Below, piece by piece: positions 44,542 to 56,482 of a DNA stretch of 64,000 nucleotides (within the stretch, counting starts at the first letter, position 1; every line of letters begins with the position of its first letter). The notes beneath the pieces are model-generated. The model was not told where the DNA came from, ran no database searches, and saw only the letters and a list, made by a program, of their open reading frames with translations. A program made the translations under genes and the position numbers. Source of the DNA: Eopsaltria australis (lineage: Eukaryota; Chordata; Aves; Passeriformes; Petroicidae); assembly GCA_034509425.1 (NCBI GenBank), contig JAVTVJ010000513.1, forward strand, positions 248,001 through 312,000, written 5' to 3'.

Positions 44542-45420
44542 GTTGAAACAAGACATTGACAAGCTGGGACCGATCTCCTTGAGACAATCCTATGCTATTT
44601 TGTTAGGAAACACCTAAATATTACTCTTCTTCCTGTGAGGCATCTTGGCTTAGCTTTTTTGTTTTTGATTTGGGGTTTTTGCTGCTGAGTTCCTGTCTCA
44701 TCTTCAGCATTGCTCTCAGCCTGAACACTGGGGAGCCCAGAGGGAAAACAGAGCTCCCTGTGCCCCAGTGCAGTCAGACCTGCTGGGACCCACACAGTTG
44801 CCCTTTGCCCATTACCTCTCCCTCTATTTCACAATGGTCACACATAAAATATGCTTGAAAAATAAAGTGGATAGTTTGAATTCTCCCGTTGCAATGTCCA
44901 TTTCTCTAAACCCTTCTCTCTTTCCCTGTGCAGCTGCACAGAGCGGGATATCCAGAGCTGGTCTGGCTCTCTGCTGCCTGGAGTTGTGCCTATTGGGAAC
45001 TGTTTCTCTGTAGCCAAGGCTTGTCCCTGCCAGTGCTGCCAGAGCCCAGCCCAGCCCTGGGGGCTCAGCTCTGCCCTGCAGAGCCCTCCCAGCACAGGGC
45101 ACTGCCCAGGGGCATCTCCCTGGCAGCAGGGCCTGAAGGGCAGCTCAGACAAACACAGATGCTGCAAGCCAAGGTGCTGCTGCTGCTGTCTGGAGGCAGA
45201 GGACGGTGAGCAGGCACTTTGTGAGGGAGATGTGAGGCAGATCTGCTGATGGCCAGGGTGACAGTGCAGGAGTGTCAGTGCCACAGACAAACGTGACAGC
45301 CCCTTTCCCTTTCCTTTCTGAGCAAGCTGAGAGCAGCCCTGGCCATGCAGCAGCATCTCCACAGCAGGAGGAATCTGCCCTGATGGGGGTGGCTCCTTCC
45401 ACCTCCTACTTCAGCCCACG
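44542..45420 (-). other. proximal 5' flank of OR4, no gene seen
   Basis: Homologous to the flanks of OR2 and OR3 and not to that of its palindrome partner OR1. Confidence 0.5.
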
Positions 45421-47250
45421 GTCCATGGGGAGCTGCCAGGCAGGCTGAGAGCTGCCCCTGGCAGGTGGCAGATATGGCCTGGGCTGGCCAAGAGCCCTGA
45501 GGGCTGCAGGAGCTGCTGTGCAGGACAGCCCTGGGCAGCCCTGGCTGCACCCCCACCTTCAGCGGTCCCTGCAGCCGTCCCTGGCAGCAGGAGCCGTCCT
45601 GCCCTGTCCCTCTGACGGTGCCCAGGGCAGCCCCGCTCTGCACCACATCCTCCCCCAAACCACAAACGGCAGCACAGCCATCCTTACACTCACAGCAGTC
45701 GTGTCCTGGGGCAGCTTTACAAGATCCCTGCAGCCACAGACTGACTGTGTCACAAGTGCTGAAGATTTCTCAATGAATAACCTCAGAATTGTCCTTCCAG
45801 TTGCTTTCAGCCTCTGCTTCACTCCTCTCAGGTGCCTGCAGGCAGTGCCTTCAGCCCTGCTGGGCTGGGAGAGGAGCTGCTCCTCAGGAGAAATGGCTTT
45901 TTGAAGCTCTTCTTGGTTGCCGGGAGCTGCCTCTGTGCCAGGAGCCCAGCCCAGCTCAGCAGCACAGACACAGCACAAGGACTGGAATGACCCTCTTGGG
46001 GCTTTGGTGCTGAGTCCCTGAACATCAGTCCCTGAGAGGGAGTTGAAGAAACCTCTCAAGAATTTAAAGTCGCAGTCAAACTCCAAAGTTTCTTGAAGTT
46101 TTAATGGGTCCCTCTGAGGGACACAAGTGAGAAAGTGTCCCCAGTGTGGTAGTTTGAAAGCAAATCAGTGAGAGGCTCAAAGTCACAACTACAATTTAAT
46201 AGGAAAAATGTAGTAATACAAAAAAAACAAAAAAAAAAAAACTACTGACAGAGTCAGAATACAACCTGACACCCTGTCAGTCAGGGTGTTGGTAGTAGTC
46301 TACTTAGAAGGTGGTTGCAGTCTTCTGGGAGTGATAGATGCGGTTCTGTTGAAGGAATGATCTTGAGAAAGGTGTAGTTCTCCTCTGAAGGTCCAGTGGT
46401 GGTGTAGAAGGGTCTGGTCTTCCTCAGGGAATCCCGTGGAAAAAACTGCCTATAGTGCTTCAAATCTCAGTTTATATGCAGATCGGGATACATTGGCTCC
46501 TCCCCTTGGGCCGGACATCTCACAATGGGATGATGAGCCACTATCTGCACTATGTTTGGGGTGAGTGAAGTGCCCATCCGGCCCCAACGACTGGCCCATT
46601 AGCAAACCATTCTGCGGCCATCAGGAACACTGCCACGCCCGGCCCCAACATCCCACGAAGATGGTGATAGAATACATACCATTGTAACCTAAGACACCCA
46701 GGTTCCAGTTAGAGCAGAACACTGGAGGCAGTGATGACAGCTGGGGACAAACAAGGCAAAGGTGTCTGTGATGCTGAGCAAAGCTGGATGTGTTTCAGCA
46801 ATGCAAAGGGCCAAGGCCTGAGCCCCAGCCCCTGGCAAGGCACATCCTGTCCCTCCCTCATTGCTCAGGCCTCTTCCCGGGCCACTGCCATGTGGGCATG
46901 TGCAATGGCAAGGGCAGCACCATGGGGCGGCCCCTGCCAGGCTGCTGAGCAGGGCCAAGGAGGCAATGAGGCCCCAGCACAGCAAGGCTCACTTGTCTCC
47001 TCCTCATGCCTCACGCCCAGGGCCAGCAGCCATGGCCAAAGTGCTGCAGGAGTTGCCTCTGGCAGGGCCTTGCAGCTGCTGCCCATGCCTGTGGCCTCTG
47101 CAGCCCAGGCTGTGCTACGGTGTCCCTGCCCTGCGCCTCCGTCCCTGCAGGCTGTCCTCATGCCCTGGCTGCCCCACCTGGCTGGCCCCTTCCTTTGCTG
47201 ACAGCTCTGCGTCCTGCCTGCCTCTGCCTGGCCACACAAAGCCTTGGCCT
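45421..47250 (-). repeat. OR-upstream segment, copy 4 (type I, interrupted)
   Basis: Type-I sequence at 45640-46010 (the stretch that matches 3950-4250 of copy 1). Split by the LTR at 46145-46696; about 1.28 kb without it. The outer end abuts an LTR as in copies 1 and 5. Confidence 0.78.
46145..46696 (-). mobile_element. solo LTR with 5 bp target duplication
   Basis: The minus strand begins TGTCTTAGGTTACAATGG, has a TATA box (CATATAAACTG near 46470) and a terminal AC-rich end TACCACA. CCCAG flanks it at 46140-46144 and 46697-46701. The four other segment copies keep the unbroken site GTGTCCCCAGGTTCC (revcomp at 3751, 31690 and 63100; forward at 18340). The insertion is therefore younger than the duplications. 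A 5 bp duplication suits an ERVL-type integrase. Confidence 0.93.
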
Positions 47251-47610
47251 TGATATCGAAAGGGTTAATTCAATTTTTACTGTGTCTGTGAACTTTTAGC
47301 AGAGAAACAAGGCATGCAGGGGCTCTTTCCCAGCAGGGATGGTTTGAAGAGGAGATCTGGCTCAAGGGTGCAGTCATAGAACAAACAAGGACTGAATCTG
47401 AGAACTTGGGGTGGTTTTTATGGAAATGGGAAAAATTGTAATACGCATGTAGGGACTGTGTATAAGCAACACACTTGTAGAATCACGTGTAAATGTTACG
47501 TTAGGAGTTTTCCATGTTGGACCTCAAGCATGAGTCTCTTGCTGGCCTCTTTAACACCAAATTAGTGTTAAGGAGTCTTATTCTGGTATTTTGGAGATGT
47601 GGTTAAAGCA
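47251..47610 (+). mobile_element. LTR (short subfamily)
   Basis: Begins TGATATCGAAAGG and ends GGTTAAAGCA. Same family as 2839-3200 and 62195-62554, at the same junction with the upstream segment. Confidence 0.7.
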
Positions 47611-47957
47611 GGGTCACATGGAACTAAGGAGTCAACTGTGACACTGGAACCTCATGGAACAAAGGGTCCGTTGTGGCACAGCAGAACCTGATGGAACCAT
47701 GGAGACCATTGTGACACTGTGGGGCTGCATGGAACCTAAATCCAGTTTAACACAGTAGGGCCACATGGAGCCAAGGGGCCATTGTGACACGGAGAAACCT
47801 CATGGAACCAAAAGTACATTGTGACAGAGAAAGGCTTCCTGGAACCAAGGGGCCATTGTGGCTCAGCGAGGCCTTGTTAGAACAATGGAACCATTGTTGA
47901 CAGTACGGAAATTCATGGAATCAAGGGGCCATTGTGACACAACAGGGCTGCATGGAA
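47611..47957 (-). repeat. 37-38 bp minisatellite, inverted
   Basis: About nine units. Mirror of 61813-62194. Confidence 0.83.
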
Positions 47958-48465
47958 CTGATGCCTCTTTGGTTTTTGCCTTTTTTCCTTTTATATGTTC
48001 TCTGTATTCTTCACACATATATTTGTAGCTCTGTAGCCAACTCTATTAGTGGCTACTTTTCCCAGTAATTTTCCATGACCTTTCCCTCAGCAGAAAGACA
48101 AAACAAATTCCAGAGCTCCAAGTCCCAGAGGGTACAGGGCCCCAGTGCTATCTTGGTACTTCCTGGGAACCAAGACTGAGAACAACTTGAGATACATTTT
48201 CATGGACAGAGCACAGCCAGTGCTGAGGGGAGAACTTGAGAGAAGGGGCTTGACCTGGGGAGGAATTGCATCACCCCTTGTCCTCCTTACTGGCACTTTT
48301 GTCAACTATGCTGATTTACTGAACTTAAAAAAATTGCATTCATCTCCTGAGGGTGGGCTTTTGTGAACATCTTTCCATAACTGCCCCTTGCAGGCATTCA
48401 AATAAAGATCCACCTTTATATTACCTCCTCACTGAAATTAACTTGAGTTTCATTTCAGGGTTGAG
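47958..48465 (+). mobile_element. unidentified retroelement-like insert (inverted pair)
   Basis: Embedded in minisatellite. It starts near TGATGCCTCTTTGG, has TTTTATATG near 47992 and AATAAA at 48401-48406, close to its 3' end. It could be an LTR or a processed transcript. A 73-codon frame (48145-48366) is also open in the copy at 61306-61812, where it extends to 118 codons. I do not recognise the peptide. Confidence 0.5.
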
Positions 48466-50225
48466 AAGAGTCCATTGTGACAAGGCAGATCCAAGGAGAC
48501 CATGGTGACACTGTGGAACCTCATGGAACCAAGGGGCCATTGTGACACAGCAAGGCCTTGTGGAACCAAGGGGCCATGGTGACACTACAGAACCCATGGA
48601 ACCAAGGGTCCTTTGTGACAGTGTGGAGACACATGGAAACAATGGTCATTGTCATACTGCAGATCCAATGAGACCACGGTGACACTACAGCCCCTCCTGG
48701 AACCATTGGTCCACTGTGACACTGCAGGGCCACACAGAAGCAAGGAGTCCATTGTGACACTGGAGAACCTCACGGAATCAAGATGACCATGTTATACTAG
48801 GGGTACAAAGGGTCCATGGTGACACTGCAGAACCAAGGAGAGCGTTGTTGACAGAATGAAAGCTCATGGAACCAGAAGCCCATTGTGACACAACAAGGCC
48901 TCATGGAAGCAAGGGGCCATTGTGACACTGTGTGGCCTCATGGGACCATGAACCATTGTGACACAGTGGGACCACAAAGAACCAAGGGGCCATTGTGACA
49001 CTGTGGATCCAAGGAGATCATTGGGACACTGAGAAACCTCATAGAACAAAGGGTCTGTTGTCCACTGTGGGGCCCTGTGAAACCAGGGGGACCACAGTGT
49101 CATTGTAGGGCCTCATGGAACAATGGAGACTATTAGGACACTTTGGGACCTCCATTTGGCACTGGAGCCATGGGGCCATTGTGACACTTTGGGGCCTCAT
49201 TTAACCAAGGGGCCATTGTAGCACAGCAGGACCCCAGGGAATCAAGGGGACCACAGTGACAGTGAGGGGCTCCATGGGATGAAGGGTCCACTCTCACACT
49301 GTGGAACCAAGGACATCATTGTTACACCACAGGACATCATGGAACCAAGGAGGCCATTGTGAGCCAGTGGGGCCTCATGGAACCATGGAGATCATTATGA
49401 CCCTGTGAGGCCTCGTTGGACCAATGGACCATTGTGGCACTGCAGGGCCTCATGGAACCAAGGGCACAATAGTGACAGTCTGGGGCTCCAAGGAGCCAAG
49501 GGGGCATTCTTACACTGCAGAACCAAGGGTCCATTGTGACACTGAAAGGCCCTATGGAATCATGGAGACTGCTGTGACACTACAGGCCTCATTGAACCAA
49601 GGGGCCATTTTGACACTGCAGCCCCATGGAACCAAGGAGTCCATTGTGACACTACAAGGATTTATGGAAGCAAGGAACCATTGTCACACTATGGGGCCTT
49701 GTTGGGCCAAGGGGCAATTGTGGCACTGTGTGGCACCATTGATCCAAGCAGACCGTGGTGACACTGCAGGGCCGCATGGATCTAAGGATTCATGTAACAG
49801 TGCAGGACCCCATGGAACCAAAGGTCCATTGTGACATTGTGGGGCTTCATGGAATCCTGGAGACCATTGTGACACTTTGAGGCCTCTTTGAATCAAGGGG
49901 CTCTGCAGGACCTTGTGGTACCAAGGAGACCCTTCTGACATTGTGGATCCCCATGGAACCAAGGGTCCATTGTGATACTGCGGTGCAAAGGAGACCGCTG
50001 TGACACTGCAAGGACTCATGGAAGCAAGGGACCATCGTGACACTGCTGGGTCTTGTGCAGCCCAGGGCCATTGTGATCTTGAGGAGCCCAATAGAACCAA
50101 GGGGCCATAGGGACACTGCAGGACTATGCAGAATCATGGAGATCATTGGGACACTCTGCAACCTCATGGAAGCAAGGGACCATTGTGTCACCACATGATC
50201 CCATGAATCCAAGGGAACAGGAAGC
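48466..50225 (-). repeat. 37-38 bp minisatellite, about 47 units
   Basis: Longest run in the window, reading GGCCATTGTGACACTG and CATGGAACCAAGG on +. No gene. Confidence 0.88.
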
Positions 50226-50500
50226 AGGTCTGGTTGGCTTGGCCTGATTGGTCCAACTGACCTTGGCATGTCAAGGGTCTCTTCCCATATGCCCCTGAAA
50301 CACTGGGGCTCTGGGCTTTCCTTCAAATGGAAAAGAACTGTCCTTCTCCTCTAGGTGCCCATGCCCGAAATGGGATTGTGCCTCCAAATTTCCCAATATC
50401 CAGGGATTGCACCTAGACCAAAGCTGCCATTACCAACAAGTCCGGCTGCCCTTGGCTTCCTGAGAGCTGGCTCTCACCTGCCTTCAAACACTGCTTTGAA
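50226..50500 (-). repeat. 189 bp family repeat, about 1.4 units, inverted
   Basis: Matches the unit at 58855-59040 across the 54.9 kb axis, including a shared C-A-C-C-T / CTTGTTGGTAATGG variant. Confidence 0.78.
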
Positions 50501-50784
50501 TTGGCTGGCATATCTATCAATACTCAAAACTAGCTGGTTTCTGGTTCTGTCTCCCAGGAAGGAAGCTGTGCCCCTTCCTGTAGCATAGGTCACCTCTGAG
50601 ACTGACTCTTCCTGGGCAATCCCAGGACACTGCCCTTCTTCACCTCATGACCATTCCCCCTTGTCCTGTCCCTCCAGGCCTTTGTCCAAAGTCCCCCTCC
50701 AGCTCTCTGGGAGCCCCTTTAGGCACTGGAAGGGTCTCCAGTGTCTCCCTGGAGCCTTCTCTCCCCCAGGCTGGACAGCTGCAA
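50501..50784 (-). mobile_element. CR1 3' fragment, antisense
   Basis: The window strand at about 50625-50775 reads CCCCCTTGTCCTGTC, TCCCCCTCCAGCTCTC and AGCCTTCTCTCCCCCAGGCTG. This is the reverse of the CR1 segment just 5' of its 3' UTR. The first 120 bp are unassigned. Confidence 0.75.
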
Positions 50785-51359
50785 ATGTCCCTTGTGACAC
50801 TGCAGGGGTTCATGTAACCAAGGGTCCATTGTGATACTGCAGAACAAAGGAGACCATTGGGACATTCCAGGGCCCCATAGAACCAAAGAGACCATTGTGA
50901 CACTCTGGGACTCCATAGAACCAAGGGGACATTGTGACACTTCAGGGCCTCATGGAACCATGGACACCATTATGACACTTCAGGGCCTTGTGAAGGCAAG
51001 GGGATCATTGTGACACTGTGGGGTCTTGTATAACCAAGGGCAAGTGTGAAACTGCAGGGCCTCAAGGAACCAAGGGCCATTTTAAAACCGCAGAGCCAAG
51101 CAGACCATGTGGGGCCTTATTGAACTGATGAGAATATTGTGAGACAGTGAGACCTTATGGAAACAAGGATCCATTGCGACACTTTGGGGTCTCATGTAAC
51201 CAGGAGTCCAATTGTGACACTGCAGAGCCAAGGAGATCATTGTGACACTACAGGGTCTCATGGAACCAAGGGCCACTGTGTCACTTTGGGGCCCTATGGA
51301 CCCAAGGCAATCATTGTGACACTCTGGGGCATCATGGAACCAAGGGATCATTGTGACAC
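50785..51359 (-). repeat. 37-38 bp minisatellite, inverted
   Basis: About 15 units. Broken on the right by the LTR at 51360. Confidence 0.85.
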
Positions 51360-51836
51360 TGTTACCAAACATCAGTAAAAATAAAACAAACTGCTTGACA
51401 TGGAGGGAGCATTAAGAAGCAGCATTCTTTATTCAGCCAGATGCACAAGGGGACAGCTCCTCCCAAAGCTGTGCATGCTGAGTACAGCAAGGTTCCTGTT
51501 TACAGACTGGATTTAATACAAATATTCAGTGATCATCTCAGAATAAACATACATTTGATAACTATTTCCTTGAAATAATTAACATATTTTCTCTCCCATT
51601 CACAGATGTGCTCTTCTGTCCTGGGGGTCTCCTTGGTGGTCTCCTTGGTGGTTGGTGATGCCAGAGTCACACCCGACTGCCTGGTGAAATGGTAAAAGTT
51701 GGCACGACTGGAGTTGGTCGCTTTCCAATTCTCCTTCACACACGTCAGCAATTGTGCAGTTCCATGGGCCAGTGGGATGTGAAGAACAAGCATTGTGTGA
51801 GCTCACCATGAGGAGATGGTTTTTCATCTCGTAACA
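51360..51836 (-). mobile_element. solo LTR, antisense
   Basis: The minus strand runs TGTTACGAGATGAAAAACC to TGATGTTTGGTAACA, with AATAAAGAATGCTGCTTC near 51420. Same family as 10325, 14296, 35180 and 38635. Confidence 0.82.
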
Positions 51837-53100
51837 TGCCCCCCTTTAAGGCTTGTGAAGTTTCTTGTCTCTTCAAGCCTTCCTAAGCCTCACATCAGAG
51901 TCTGCTGGAATTCAATCCCCCTCCCCATCCCACAGCAGCCCTGCATTTCCCTCCTCCAGCCTTGCTCTCCAGCACAGCCATGGAGGCTCTTTGGCCTCTT
52001 GACTTTCCCTGCAGCCACCAAGGCCAGCTGAGCTCTGCCTTTGCCACAGCCAGCCCTGCCCAGCAATTCCTTGTCTGTTCCAGGCCCAGGGGCCGTCCCA
52101 AAACTGGGGCAGCCAGAGCACTCTGCCCATTTCTGTACATTCATGGATGGATCCTCAGACACTTGGGGGATGATGGATTTTACTTTTCGAGAGCCTTGTG
52201 GTTTCTTGAGCTCATCAGTTGAGAAATTCATTGACAAAAGATCATAACATTTGTTCAAAACAGCCTAACAAGACAAGCCCATGGGAAAAATATAAGTCTT
52301 CAATTCTTCTGTGGTTAATTAGACAGATTTCAGAAGTATACTCAAAGTAGATATACAATATTGAAAACAATGCAGAGAGAATTGTTTTGTCCTGTTTAGT
52401 TTTCTTTTCCTGTTTATAGATTGATATCACCAGTCTCCTTTTGATATTGATCCTGAACCCCTCCTAATGCAGCTGGAAAAGATATGAAAATCAAGACCCT
52501 TCATGGCTGACATTCAGATTTTGTCCCTACCCCCTCCCCACCATTTCCCTCATCCAAGCCCTGGCACTCAGAGCAGCCTTGTGCAAATCTGAGCTTCCTC
52601 CACTCCAGGCTGTGCCTGCAGCTTTCAGCTCCTTGGCACCAACTCCCACCTGCTTTCCTTGCACAAGGAGCTGCCCAAGACACACAGGGATGTTCATTTC
52701 TTGTCAGCAAACAAAACCAAGGCAAGGCACAGCTCCATAAAAAGCAAAAGTCATTCCTCTGATGGATATTAAATCCACTTTCCACAGCAGACAGTCTCAC
52801 ACCAATGGAAAACATGTTCTGTGCCCAGCACAGATCCCAAGATCCCCCCAAACCCTCCCTGCCCTGATTCTGTCCAGATTTGCTCTTTGCACACACGAGT
52901 CACACACTGGAGTCACGAGCTCCCTCCATGCCCAGAGGGAGGAAAAGAGAGAAAGTGGCTGAAGAGCTCTCTTGTGCAGAGCTACAGCTGCACCAATCCC
53001 AATATTCTGGGCTCACAGGAACTTGATCCAACAGCCTCTGCAGCATCTGTTCCCTGGTCAAAATCTGCCTGCATGGCCAGGCCCAGGGAGTGCTGGGGAA
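51837..53100. other. diverged copy of GC-block edge, no gene seen
   Basis: 51.9-52.5 kb resembles 36.9-37.5 kb (CTTCAATTCTT..GGTTAATTAG..CAGATTTCAGAAGT), and 52.5-52.75 kb resembles 12.24-12.47 kb in reverse. It is an older copy of the interior of the OR blocks without an OR. Confidence 0.6.
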
Positions 53101-53300
53101 TGGAGTCACATCCAGGGCTGTCCCCAGGGCTCAGGGTTGGGGCCAGCTCAGTTCAATCTCTTTATTGCTGATCTGGACAAGGCCATCGAGGGCAGCCTCA
53201 GTCAGTTGCCAGGTGAGGCCAAGCTGGGTGGGAGTGTGGCTGTGCTGGAGGGCAGGAAGCTCTGCAGAGGGATCTGCACAGGCTGGAGCAGGGGGAGAAG
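53101..53300 (+). mobile_element. CR1 reverse transcriptase fragment
   Basis: Encodes [20 protein letters not shown] and [17 protein letters not shown], like the minus-strand fragment at 11975-12195. Confidence 0.85.
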
Positions 53301-53307
53301 CCACAGG

Positions 53308-53632
53308 TGATGAACTGACCATAACCCCCATTCCCTGTCTCCCTGCACTGCCAGGGTAGGAGGTAGAGCTGGAAGGAGGGACAGGTGGGGGGAAAGGAAT
53401 TTTTAAGGGCTTCTTATCCTGCTCTGAGTTTGTTAGCAATAAATTCATTTCCTAGCTCTAAGCTGAGCCTGTTTTGCCCATGACAGGATTTGCTGAGTGA
53501 TCTCTCCCAGTCCTTATCTCAGCCCAGGAACCCTTTGTTAAATTTTCTCTCCTCTGTCCAGCTGCAGAGGGCAGTGAGTGAGTGAGTGGCTCTCGTGGGT
53601 GCCTGGCATCTGGCCTGGGCCAGCCCACGACA
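53308..53632 (+). mobile_element. LTR-like 3' piece
   Basis: Has AATAAA (near 53439) and ends CCAGCCCACGACA, followed at once by minisatellite. The left edge (TGATGAACTG) is a guess. The pattern suggests R-U5 of an LTR; no TATA is seen. Confidence 0.5.
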
Positions 53633-54485
53633 CCTTGGTACCACAGGGTCACAGTGGACCCTTGGTTCTATGGGGTCTCATTGGTTCCTGCAGGGCCCCT
53701 TGATTCAACAAGGCCTGGAAGTTTCCCAGTGGTCTCCAGGACTCCATGAGGTCCTGCAATGTCAGAATGGACCTTTGGTTCCATGGGGGCCCTCAGTATC
53801 ACAATGGGCTCTTTTGGTTCCTCAGTGTCACAATGGCCCCTCGGTTCCATGTGTCCCACACTGTCACATGAATCCTCAGTTCCATGGGGTCCTGTAGTGT
53901 CACAATGCTCTCCTTGGTTCCGTGGTGCCACAGGTGCCACAATTCCCACGGTACCACAACTGCCCCTTTGTTCCACAAGGTTCCACAATTGCACAATGGC
54001 CCCTTGGTTCCATGAGGCCTTGCAGTGTCACCATGGTCTCCATGATTCCACAAGGCCCTGCAGTGTCACATGGAGGTTGATTGGTTCAATGAGGCTCCAC
54101 AGTGTCACCATGGCCCCATGCAGGTGGTTCCATCGAGCCCCACTATGCTTACCTTGGTTCCAGAGAGCTCTGCAGTGCCACCATGGCCCTTTGGTTCCAT
54201 TAGGCCTCAAAGTGACAAAATGCCCTCCATGGTTTCATGAGTACCCCCTGTGTCACCACAGACTCTTGGTTCTGTGAAGTTCTTCAGTGTCACAAGGGCC
54301 CCTTGGTTCCATGAGGTTTGGCAGAGTCACAATTCACTCCTTGGTTTCATGAGGCTCTGCTGTGTCACCGTGCCCATGGTTCCATGAGTTTCCATGGTGT
54401 CACCAGGGTCTCCTTGGATCCTCAGTGTCACAAATGTCTCCTTGGTACCATCCAGCCCCAATATGTCACAGGGGCTTTTTGGTTC
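53633..54485 (+). repeat. 37-38 bp minisatellite, + sense
   Basis: About 23 units, orientation opposite to 47.6-51.4 kb. Confidence 0.85.
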
Positions 54486-54937
54486 CATCAGGAGACAAAA
54501 GCTCTGCATAAACATTGAGCAACACCTGCTGAACACACCTGGGAACATCTGTCTGCATCAAAAGAGGGCTTAAAGCTGACAATGGCACCAGCAGCTTCCA
54601 TCTGCAACAGAGACCCAGGGAAAGAACAGGGACAGAGAATTCAGCTGGGAGACTCAGAGAATTCTGCTGACAGAGATCATTTCTGCTCACACTGTCCCTT
54701 GGAGAAAGGTGACATCATTCCAGACAGCCTGGACTGAGCATGTGCTTCCTGAGTGGGGTTTGTTGTCCAGGAAACCTGCTCAGGCTTTTCCATTCTTTCC
54801 TCACCAAGAGGAAAACTTCTCCTGGGCCTGTGTGCAGGCAGAGCCCTGAGGAGAGCAGGTGGGACATGGTGCAATGGGCTGGGACACGCAGCTGCAGAGC
54901 TCAGGGGACAAGGTTGTGATGCAGGGGAGGACAGGGA
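54486..54937. other. unassigned sequence at second axis
   Basis: No repeat family or gene recognised. It lies on the palindrome 2 midpoint. Confidence 0.4.
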
Positions 54938-56324
54938 TGTCAGTGCCAGGTGGGCGATGTCAGACATGGTGAGGGTGGGGCTGAGGAGCAGCTTCTCCAA
55001 ACAGGGTCAGCCTGCAAGGGGCTCATTCTTCTCTGTGCCCAGACCTCCTAAGGACACATTCAGCATCAAGACCACTTGGGGAATGCTCCTGTCACCTCTT
55101 CTTTGAACTGAAAAGAAGAAAAATATTCCATTGATTAAAAACAAAATCATGTGGTAAACTTAGATATTTTCCTCCTTAACAGAACTCCAAACTGACTCCC
55201 ATCAGCTGTGCAAGGCCTGGACACTTGAAGACAACTGAAGGAAGACAAGGAGCTCCTGAGGGCTTTCTGGATTTTAATCAGCCCCACGGTGGATTTGGGG
55301 CTGAGTGCAGGAGCCTCAGGCACTGAGAGAAGGATGAAGAAGCTGCTCAAGGAGTCAGAAGCAAAACTCCAAGTGCCCTGGAGCATCAATGGGCCCCAGT
55401 GAGGGCAGGGAGTGGCAAAGGCTGCGCAGGGAGTGGTGAGAGCAGATCCTTGAGGCCAGGATTGCAGGGAGCCAAAGGCTGTGAGCAGGGAAGTGCAATG
55501 CTGAGAAAGGCCTGGCTTGGCTGGAGGAAGCAGAAAGGCCAAGGCCTGAGGCCAGGCCTGGCACAGCAGGGCCTGTCCCTCCCGGGTGCCTCGGGGCTGT
55601 TTGTGGGGCAGGGGGATGGGAGGGGCAGCAAGGACAAATGGCATCAACCTGGGTGACACTGCAGATCCTCCTGGAACCAAGGGCCAGTGGGACACAGCAG
55701 GGCCTCATGGAAACAAGAGGCCATTGTGAGCCTGCAGGGCTGGAACAGCCCAGAACACTCCAATGCTGGGGGAACCAAAGGTTCCTTTACTGGAGTTTGG
55801 TGCACAGGAGAAACACCAACCAGATATTCTCAAGAGGTCAAAACGACACAAAATTTTACTGACAAATATAGAAAATCAAGGAATTTTGGTAAAGCATTTA
55901 ATACAACATCCAGTTTAACATAACACACTTACCATAGCAGTAGCTTCATTAACTTAGCCCATGTAACCTGGGAACCTTTAAACCCTGAAGATGTTACGTT
56001 ACCCAAAAATGTTCCAGGTAAATAGGATTAGAAGAAGGAAGAGAGAGAAAAAGACAAGACAGAAGAGATTTAGAAAGACACACACACAGCTACCAACTGC
56101 TCGGGTTCCAGCGTGGGTGAGACACAAACCCCAGGAGAAGGCAGGGACCAGACCATGGGCTGACCTCGTGCTCCATCTTTGAAGCCCCTGGGCCTTTGTG
56201 GGGCTCCCCCCAGGTGGGACTTGTGATTGCTGGGGCAGTCAGAGCCTGGGTCAGCACTGCCCTGGTGTGACTGATTGACAGCTCATCCCAAGGTGTCTCG
56301 GGACATTGATCTCATCCAGCCTCT
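54938..56324 (+). repeat. 1.4 kb direct repeat, copy B
   Basis: Same-strand match of 27205-28599. Each copy sits just right of a palindrome midpoint. Confidence 0.85.
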
Positions 56325-56482
56325 GACAGCGACCATGGTGACACTGCGGAACCTCATGGAACCATGGGTCAGGTGTGACAATGCGGATCCAAGGACACCG
56401 TGGTGACACTGTGGAACCTCATGGAAGCAAGGGGACACTGTGACACTGTGGGGCCTCATGGAACTGAGGAGTCCCTTGAGAC
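56325..56482 (-). repeat. 37-38 bp minisatellite
   Basis: Four units on the minus sense, then the LTR. Confidence 0.75.

Larger units (their letters stand above)
28691..47610 (-). repeat. right arm of large inverted repeat (palindrome 1)
   Basis: Inverted partner of 2839-21395. It carries two insertions absent from the left arm: an LTR at 46145-46696, and an LTR plus CR1 tail plus minisatellite at 40024-41395. It lacks roughly 0.5 kb present in the left arm at 11.9-12.47 kb. Confidence 0.85.
47251..50500 (+). repeat. left arm of inverted repeat (palindrome 2)
   Basis: LTR (47251-47610), minisatellite, unidentified element (47958-48465), minisatellite and a 189 bp repeat unit. These recur in reverse order on the other strand at 58855-62554. 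The OR-upstream segment at 45421-47250 continues the arm outward and matches 62555-64000. Midpoints fall near 54.7-54.9 kb. Confidence 0.75.

Noticed and set aside
48466..50225. Regular 37-38 bp repeats that might suggest a CRISPR array
   Set aside because: Degenerate head-to-tail units without distinct spacers, in a vertebrate genome.
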